Part shown: positions 14,263 through 18,709 of the stretch, one piece after another
Position numbering within the stretch: position 1 is the stretch's first letter
Layout: the number at the start of each line of letters is the position of its first letter
Origin: Flavobacteriaceae bacterium
GTDB lineage: Bacteria; Bacteroidota; Bacteroidia; Flavobacteriales; Flavobacteriaceae
Direction of reading: 5' to 3'
NCBI GenBank assembly: GCA_947482805.1
Contig: CANKLK010000028.1
Location: 1 to 18,709, forward strand
Length of the DNA: 18,709 bases
Program-made: the position numbers and the translations under genes
The notes under the pieces: model-generated
What the model was told of the DNA's origin: nothing
The model's input: only the letters and a program-made list of their open reading frames with translations
Database searches by the model: none

Positions 14263-15318
14263 ATGTCAAATCCAATCCAACATATAGCTGTAATTCGATT
14301 GTCTGCCATGGGCGATGTTGCGTTGACAGTTCCTGTTATTAGAGCTTTTGTTGAGCAAAATCCAAATCTAAAAACCACAGTCGTTTCCCGACCGTTTTTC
14401 AAACCATTTTTTAACGGAATTCCGAATGTAAATTTCTTTTCCGTTGATGTCAAAGGAAGACACAAAGGGTTGAAGGGCATATTGAAATTGCATTCCGATT
14501 TAAAGCAATTGAATATTGATGCTGTCGCCGATTTGCATAATGTTGTGCGTTCACAAATTCTTCGGATACTATTCGCGTTAAGCGGAAAAAAAGTGGCATA
14601 TACGGATAAAGGGCGAGCAGAAAAAAGAGCTTTAACCCGAACTCAGGATAAAATCTTCAGCCCAATAAAAACTATGGTCGAGAGGCATGTTGATACTTTT
14701 AAAAAGTTAGGTTTTTCAATTGATTTATCGAATCCAAAGTTTCCACAAAAAGTAAATTTAGCTCAAGATATCTTAAAAATTACAGGAGAAAAAACAACTC
14801 AAAAATGGATTGGTATTGCACCATTTGCTCAATACGATTCCAAAGTCTATCCTCAAGATTTAATGGAAAAAGTGATAGAAGAATTAGCATCTGATACAAC
14901 CAATAAAATCTTTCTTTTTGGCGGCGGCAACAAGGAAATTGAAATTTTAAATTCATTTTCCAACTGCAACCAAAACGTCATCAACGTTGCCGGAAAACTT
15001 AAGCTTCAGCAAGAATTAGATTTGATTTCCAATCTTGATGTAATGCTTTCTATGGATTCTGGGAATTCACATATCGCGGCTATGCTTGGTGTGAAAGTAA
15101 TTACGCTTTGGGGCGCTACACATCCGTTTACAGGATTTGCACCATTCAATCAACCGTTTGAAAACTGCTTGGTTTCTGATAGAGAAAAGTTTCCACTATT
15201 GCCAACGTCGGTTTATGGTAATAAGAAAGTTACTGGTTATGAAGATGCGATGCGAACTATTTCTACAGAAAAAGTAGTGTTCAGTATTCAGTCACAATTT
15301 GCAGCATCTGAAAACTGA
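14263..15318 (+). CDS. Glycosyltransferase family 9 (heptosyltransferase-like) protein
   Basis: A 351-residue GT-B fold protein. The N-terminal HIAVIRLSAMGDVALTVPVI (7-26) holds the family's R-x-S-x-x-GDV motif, including the catalytic-type Asp18. The C-terminal donor-binding half starts near IGIAPFAQYDSKVYP (183-197) and includes FLFGGG (217-222) and SMDSGNSHIAAMLG (263-276) with TLWGATHP (281-288). Family 9 transfers ADP-heptose onto LPS inner core. Many Bacteroidetes members have unknown acceptors and donors, so I do not call it WaaC or WaaF. The ATG lies 8 nt after a palindromic repeat and no promoter is visible, so co-transcription with DUF4254 is likely. The last 14 residues, from about 338, are encoded by repeat sequence, and may be a neutral extension of the family fold. 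Confidence 0.85.
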   Translation: MSNPIQHIAVIRLSAMGDVALTVPVIRAFVEQNPNLKTTVVSRPFFKPFFNGIPNVNFFSVDVKGRHKGLKGILKLHSDLKQLNIDAVADLHNVVRSQILRILFALSGKKVAYTDKGRAEKRALTRTQDKIFSPIKTMVERHVDTFKKLGFSIDLSNPKFPQKVNLAQDILKITGEKTTQKWIGIAPFAQYDSKVYPQDLMEKVIEELASDTTNKIFLFGGGNKEIEILNSFSNCNQNVINVAGKLKLQQELDLISNLDVMLSMDSGNSHIAAMLGVKVITLWGATHPFTGFAPFNQPFENCLVSDREKFPLLPTSVYGNKKVTGYEDAMRTISTEKVVFSIQSQFAASEN

Positions 15319-15336
15319 AAACTGCGACTGCCAACT
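15276..15336. repeat. TTCAGT/ACTGAAAACTG repeat overlapping the end of the GT9 gene
   Basis: AGTGTTCAGTATTCAGTCAC (15276-15295) is followed by CTGAAAACTGAAAACTG (15308-15324) and CGACTGCC. The second part is largely the inverted form of the first (CAGTTTTCAG against TTCAGT). The decamer AGTGTTCAGT occurs here and twice more at 17975 and 17995. The element spans the GT9 stop codon (15316-15318), so it supplies both coding and non-coding sequence. Confidence 0.6.
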
Positions 15337-15338
15337 AA

Positions 15339-16394
15339 TTACACATCATCATAATCTACATAAATTTCAGGAGAAGTCGGATGCGCTTGACACGTTAAAA
15401 TCAATCCTTCGGCAATTTCGCCATCGGTTAAAATTGAGTTTTTTCTCATTTCGGCAGTACCATTTGTAATTCGCGCCAAGCAGGAACTGCAAATTCCACC
15501 CTGACAAGAATAGGGAGCATCAATGCCTTGTTTTAAAGCTGCTTCGAGAACCGTTTGCTTTTGTGACATTTCGAAAGTGGTTTCTTCGTCGTCAACCATT
15601 ACGGTTATTTTTGTATGACCCGTATACGATTCAGCACTAGTATTTTCTTCAGCAGTAGAGGTAGAAAACAATTCGAATTTGATATTTTTTTCTGCAACAT
15701 TATGTGCTACCAAAACATCCGAAACCATATTAATCATAGCTTCCGGACCACATAAATAGAATTTATCAAAAGCCTTTTCTTTGTGTTTATTGTTCAAAAC
15801 AAAATTTACAGTCGACTTGTCAATTCGTCCAAAAAGTTCGCCTTCAGCTTTAGCCTGACTAAAAACAGAGTGTACAAAAAAGCGCCCAACATATTTTAAC
15901 TGCAATTCGTGTAACTCGTTATGAAAAATAGTTTCTTCAGGCGATTTATTCCCATAAACCAAAACAAAAGTGCTTTTTGGTTCGCTTTCTAAGACCGATT
16001 TCAGAATTGACATAACGGGTGTAATTCCGCTACCCGCTACAAAACCTGCATAGTTTTTTTGATTTGAAAATGATGGTTCAAAAGTAAATTTTCCTTCTGG
16101 CTGTCCAACTTCTAAAATATCTCCAACCGTTAAATTTTCGTTTGCAAATTTTGAAAAATGACCATTTTTTACCGATTTGATTGCAATGCGTAATTCACCA
16201 CTATTAGGCGATGAGCAAACGGAATAGGCACGACGAATTTCCTGTCCGTCTAGAGTCAGTTTTAGATTTACATATTGACCGGCTGTAAATTGATAGGCGG
16301 ATTTTAATTCGGCTGGAATAGCAAAAGCAACAGAAATGGCATTGGCAGTTTCGTGTTTTACTTCTTTGATTTGTAATTTATAAAAGGAAGACAT
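15339..16394 (-). CDS. PaaE-like ferredoxin-NAD(P) reductase with a C-terminal 2Fe-2S domain
   Basis: A 351-residue cytoplasmic flavoprotein of three domains. The FAD-binding barrel covers about 1-105 (RRAYSVCSSP, 54-63). The NAD(P)-binding domain covers about 115-230 (GSGITPVMSI at 121-130, CGPEAM at 215-220). The plant-type ferredoxin domain at about 261-351 has cluster ligands C297, C302, C305 and C335. It passes electrons from NAD(P)H through FAD to the iron-sulfur centre and on to an oxygenase or other partner. The arrangement is that of PaaE and related reductases. No oxygenase genes are nearby, so phenylacetate breakdown is not implied. The ATG at 16394 is chosen over an upstream ATG at 16460: MSSFYKLQIKEV is the family-like start, and a strong promoter lies inside the upstream extension. 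Confidence 0.88.
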   Translation of the reverse strand: MSSFYKLQIKEVKHETANAISVAFAIPAELKSAYQFTAGQYVNLKLTLDGQEIRRAYSVCSSPNSGELRIAIKSVKNGHFSKFANENLTVGDILEVGQPEGKFTFEPSFSNQKNYAGFVAGSGITPVMSILKSVLESEPKSTFVLVYGNKSPEETIFHNELHELQLKYVGRFFVHSVFSQAKAEGELFGRIDKSTVNFVLNNKHKEKAFDKFYLCGPEAMINMVSDVLVAHNVAEKNIKFELFSTSTAEENTSAESYTGHTKITVMVDDEETTFEMSQKQTVLEAALKQGIDAPYSCQGGICSSCLARITNGTAEMRKNSILTDGEIAEGLILTCQAHPTSPEIYVDYDDV

Positions 16395-16407
16395 GAATTT
16401 TTTTTGA

Positions 16408-16437
16408 CAAAGGTAATAAATAGCACTGATTAGCAAA
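16408..16437 (-). promoter_or_regulatory. Predicted promoter of the PaaE-like reductase gene
   Basis: On the - strand TTTG (16437-16434) is followed after 18 nt by TACCTTTG (16415-16408), an excellent match to the Bacteroidetes -33/-7 consensus. The start would be near 16401, about 7 nt before the ATG at 16394. This very short leader without a Shine-Dalgarno sequence argues against translation from 16460. Confidence 0.75.
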
Positions 16438-16438
16438 G

Positions 16439-16446
16439 TAACTTTG
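16439..16446 (+). promoter_or_regulatory. Possible -7 element of the DUF5687 gene
   Basis: TAACTTTG matches TAnnTTTG exactly and lies 60 nt upstream of the ATG at 16507. No TTG is found 17-23 nt upstream. It abuts the -33 element of the divergent reductase promoter, so polymerase binding at the two could compete. Confidence 0.4.
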
Positions 16447-16506
16447 ATAGTGTGTAACAAATTTTTACATTTAAGAACTAATTTTACAATCTAAACAATA
16501 GTAATC

Positions 16507-17976
16507 ATGTTTAAACACTTCATAAAATTAGAAGGGAAATCTTTTTTTCGTTCGGCTTCGTTTGCCACTAATTTAGCATTGAAAATCGTTATGGGTTTTA
16601 TGGCCATTTATTTTATGGTCATTTTTGTTGCAGCAGGTGTTGCGGTTTTCTTTTTGTTAAAAGAAGAATTTCATTTAGAACCTTTGGCAACAGTTAATAA
16701 ATACCTGATTTATTATTTGGTTGGAGATTTAGTGATTCGTTATTTTTTCCAAAAGATGCCGGTAACCAATATCAAACCATTACTAAATTTACCCATAAAA
16801 AGAGACACTATTGTCCATTTTTCTTTAGGAAAAACGAGCATATCTTTTTTTAATATGTTGCATGCTTTTTTCTTTATTCCGTTTACGGTTGTTTTATTAA
16901 TGAATGGATACGGATTTCAAGTAATTTTGTGGCATTTGGGAATAATGGCATTAATTTATGCTAACAATTTCATCAATGTTTTACTCAATAACAAGGACAG
17001 CGTTTTTTATTCTTTATTAGCCATAGTAGCGAGTTTGGGATTGGCTCAATATTATCAAATTTTTGATGTAACCAAATATACACAACCCTTTTTTCAAGGA
17101 ATGTACAGTACCAATTTTCTATTCCTGATTCCGATACTTTTGGCACTTGTAACCTATTACTATTCGTTTGACTATTTTAAAAAGAACTTAAATCTGGATA
17201 CTGGTTTGGCGAAAAAAAGCGACGAAGCGAAAACCGAAAACTTTACCTGGTTAAACCAATTTGGAACATTGGGAACTTTTCTCAAAAACGATATCAAACT
17301 TTTAAAAAGAAACAAACGATCCCGAACCACAGTAATCATGAGTTTTCTTTTTATTTTTTACGGATTATTATTTTTCACCAATTCGATTGAAGCCTATCAA
17401 AATCCGGCAATGCAGGTGTTTGCAGGTATTTTTGTTTCGGGCGGATTTTTATTTACGTTTGGACAATTTGTACCAAGTTGGGATAGCGCCTATTATCAAC
17501 TGATGATGAGTCAAAATATTCAGTACCGCGAATACATCAGTTCAAAATGGTGGTTGATGGTTATAGGAACATTAATTTCTACCATTATAGCTTCATTTTA
17601 TCTGTATTTTGGCTGGCAAACCTATATGCTAATTGTAGTTGGCGCTATTTATAACATTGGCGTAAATTCTCATTTGGTAATGCTTGGTGGCGCTTTTGTT
17701 AAAACGCCTATTGATTTAACTATGGCCAATAAAGCTTTTGGAGACAAACAGGCTTTTAACATAAAAACCATGCTGATTTCAATTCCCAAATTAGCGGTGC
17801 CAATGATTTTGTACGCACTTGGTTACTCTCTTTTTTCTGCCAATATCGGATTTCTTTTTGTTGCCTTAGCCGGAGTTCTCGGGTTTGCTTTTAGAAACAA
17901 AGTTTTTGCCATGATAGAGAAGATTTATAAAACAGAAAAATATGCAACCATAGCTGCTTACAAACAGAAAAATTAG
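16507..17976 (+). CDS. DUF5687 family membrane protein, probable ABC exporter permease
   Basis: A 489-residue polytopic membrane protein. It has hydrophobic segments near residues 24-52, 64-78, 113-132, 136-154, 162-180, 197-217, 269-288, 300-322, 349-390 and 425-460. A soluble loop at about 225-260 precedes LKNDIKLLKRNKRSR (259-273), a basic amphipathic stretch like the coupling region seen in ABC-2 type permeases. The start MFKHFIKLEGKSFFRSASF is what I recall for DUF5687, a Bacteroidetes family encoded with an ABC ATPase. An ATPase gene follows 92 nt downstream in the same direction, which supports a transporter pair. The substrate is unknown. The 17974-17976 stop sits inside a short repeat. 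A hydrophobic protein of other function cannot be excluded, as no catalytic motif is visible. Confidence 0.78.
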   Translation: MFKHFIKLEGKSFFRSASFATNLALKIVMGFMAIYFMVIFVAAGVAVFFLLKEEFHLEPLATVNKYLIYYLVGDLVIRYFFQKMPVTNIKPLLNLPIKRDTIVHFSLGKTSISFFNMLHAFFFIPFTVVLLMNGYGFQVILWHLGIMALIYANNFINVLLNNKDSVFYSLLAIVASLGLAQYYQIFDVTKYTQPFFQGMYSTNFLFLIPILLALVTYYYSFDYFKKNLNLDTGLAKKSDEAKTENFTWLNQFGTLGTFLKNDIKLLKRNKRSRTTVIMSFLFIFYGLLFFTNSIEAYQNPAMQVFAGIFVSGGFLFTFGQFVPSWDSAYYQLMMSQNIQYREYISSKWWLMVIGTLISTIIASFYLYFGWQTYMLIVVGAIYNIGVNSHLVMLGGAFVKTPIDLTMANKAFGDKQAFNIKTMLISIPKLAVPMILYALGYSLFSANIGFLFVALAGVLGFAFRNKVFAMIEKIYKTEKYATIAAYKQKN

Positions 17977-18004
17977 TGTTCAGTAACAGTTAGCAGTGTT
18001 CAGT
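17975..18004. repeat. Direct repeat AGTGTTCAGT, two copies with a third at 15276
   Basis: AGTGTTCAGT occurs exactly at 17975-17984 and 17995-18004, 20 nt apart, with AACAGTTAGC between. A third exact copy lies at 15276-15285 at the 3' end of the GT9 gene. The first copy overlaps the DUF5687 stop codon. The rest of the spacer to 18068 is AT-rich and holds a small hairpin (AGTTTA at 18031-18036 with TAAACT at 18040-18045); I see no promoter in it. Confidence 0.6.
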
Positions 18005-18068
18005 TAGAATTCAAATTAAATAAAAACAGTAGTTTAAAATAAACTCATAAATCTCATAAACTTTCAAA

Positions 18069-18709
18069 ATGATACAAGTAACTAATTTAACCAAAAGATA
18101 CAATTTAGGAACCATGGTTTTAAACATGCCAAGTCTTGAAATTCCAAAAGGACAAAGCTTTGGATTGGTTGGAAATAATGGTGCCGGGAAAACTACTTTT
18201 TTTAGTTTGCTCTTAGATTTAATTCAGCCCAGTTCCGGACATATCATAAATAATGATGTGCAGGTAGACAAAAGCGAAGCTTGGAAACCTTTCACTTCTG
18301 CATTTATAGATGAAAGTTTTTTGATTGGCTATTTAACCGCCGAAGAATATTTTTATTTCATTGGCGATTTACGTGGACAAAACAAAGCCGATGTTGATGG
18401 CTTATTAAAAAAACACGAAGAATTCTTTAATGGGGAAATTCTAAACAGCAAAAAATATTTAAGAGATTTATCCAAAGGGAATATGAAAAAAGTGGGCATT
18501 ATCGCCACTTTAATTGGGAACCCGGAAGTGATTATTTTGGATGAGCCCTTTGCTAATTTAGATCCAACCACGGTTAACCGATTAAAAATCATAATCAAAG
18601 AATTAGCCGAAAATCCAAACGTTACCGTTTTGGTTTCTTCGCATGATTTGGTTCATACGGTTGAGGTTTGCAATCGAATTGTAGCTTTACATTTGGGAGA
18701 AGTAGTAAA
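18069..18709 (+). CDS. ABC transporter ATP-binding protein, 3' end outside the window
   Basis: The first 213 codons are visible and the frame is open at the window edge. Motifs are Walker A GNNGAGKTT (35-43), signature LSKGN (134-138, a variant of LSGGQ), Walker B VIILDEP (154-160), D-loop NLDP (163-166) and H-loop SSHD (190-193). The Q-loop position, usually Gln after a Y/F-V/I-P stretch, reads FIDES (79-83), so Gln is replaced by Asp or shifted; substitution by an acidic residue is also known in some BcrA-type ATPases. It would power the DUF5687 membrane protein encoded upstream, probably as an exporter. The start MIQVTNLTKRYNLG is the typical ABC beginning. No promoter is seen, so co-transcription with DUF5687 is likely. 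Confidence 0.9.
   Translation, partial: MIQVTNLTKRYNLGTMVLNMPSLEIPKGQSFGLVGNNGAGKTTFFSLLLDLIQPSSGHIINNDVQVDKSEAWKPFTSAFIDESFLIGYLTAEEYFYFIGDLRGQNKADVDGLLKKHEEFFNGEILNSKKYLRDLSKGNMKKVGIIATLIGNPEVIILDEPFANLDPTTVNRLKIIIKELAENPNVTVLVSSHDLVHTVEVCNRIVALHLGEVV

Noticed and set aside
7471..16394. PaaK-like and PaaE-like proteins as part of a phenylacetate degradation pathway
   Set aside because: They lie about 6.5 kb apart on opposite sides of unrelated genes, no oxygenase or hydratase genes are present, and the PaaK-like gene is packed against a sugar epimerase gene.
18353..18598. Open frame of 81 codons on the - strand
   Set aside because: It is antisense to the ABC ATPase gene, covers its signature and Walker B coding region, and has no independent support.
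1..18709. Defence island, prophage or mobile genomic island
   Set aside because: No integrase, transposase, tRNA attachment site, nuclease, toxin-antitoxin or phage structural gene is visible, and most genes have clear housekeeping or envelope roles.

Overview
The window looks like a chromosomal segment of a low-GC Bacteroidetes, most likely Flavobacterium or a close relative. The evidence is a secreted protein with a type IX secretion C-terminal sorting domain, several matches to the Bacteroidetes promoter signature (TTG about 17-23 nt upstream of TAnnTTTG), a lack of Shine-Dalgarno sequences, AT-rich spacers, and a gene order (purD, DUF6341, DUF6427, upp, DUF4254, GT9) that I recall from flavobacterial genomes. 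This assignment rests on recall and reading, not on a database search.

Positions 1-8784 are one end of a surface or extracellular polysaccharide locus in two opposed blocks. The + block holds the tail of a probable WecB/TagA/CpsF glycosyltransferase, a GDP-mannose 3,5-epimerase-like enzyme, an O-antigen polymerase/ligase-like membrane protein, a UDP-glucuronate decarboxylase-like enzyme (UDP-xylose synthesis) and a polyprenyl glycosylphosphotransferase that would start the lipid-linked repeat unit. The - block, read from high to low coordinates, holds a PaaK/CapK-like adenylating enzyme, a non-hydrolysing UDP-GlcNAc 2-epimerase and a GT4 glycosyltransferase. The blocks meet tail to tail with overlapping stop codons at 5094-5097. 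Together they predict a glycan that may contain xylose, ManNAc or a derivative, and an L-galactose or L-gulose type sugar.

Positions 8794-10232 hold a stand-alone type IX secreted protein with six Asp-box-like repeats, with its own terminator and a likely promoter. Positions 10263-15318 are a housekeeping and envelope block: purD; the small membrane protein DUF6341; the polytopic DUF6427 protein; upp; DUF4254; and a GT9 heptosyltransferase-like protein. Positions 15339-18709 hold a PaaE-type ferredoxin-dependent reductase divergent from a DUF5687 membrane protein, which is followed by its probable ABC ATPase partner, cut by the window edge.

The spacers carry at least three kinds of palindromic or direct-repeat elements: a CACTAAG-type element at 6281-6385, a GTCATTCCGAC palindrome at 14178-14254, and AGTGTTCAGT repeats at 15276-15336 and 17975-18004. 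One overlaps the wecB stop codon and another appears to encode the C-terminus of the GT9 protein. I see no RNA gene, CRISPR array, transposase, phage gene or defence system. I did not find a clearly undescribed system; the most interesting points are the bacterial GDP-mannose 3,5-epimerase, the repeats that extend into coding sequence, the unusual ABC ATPase motifs, and the DUF6341/DUF6427 pair.
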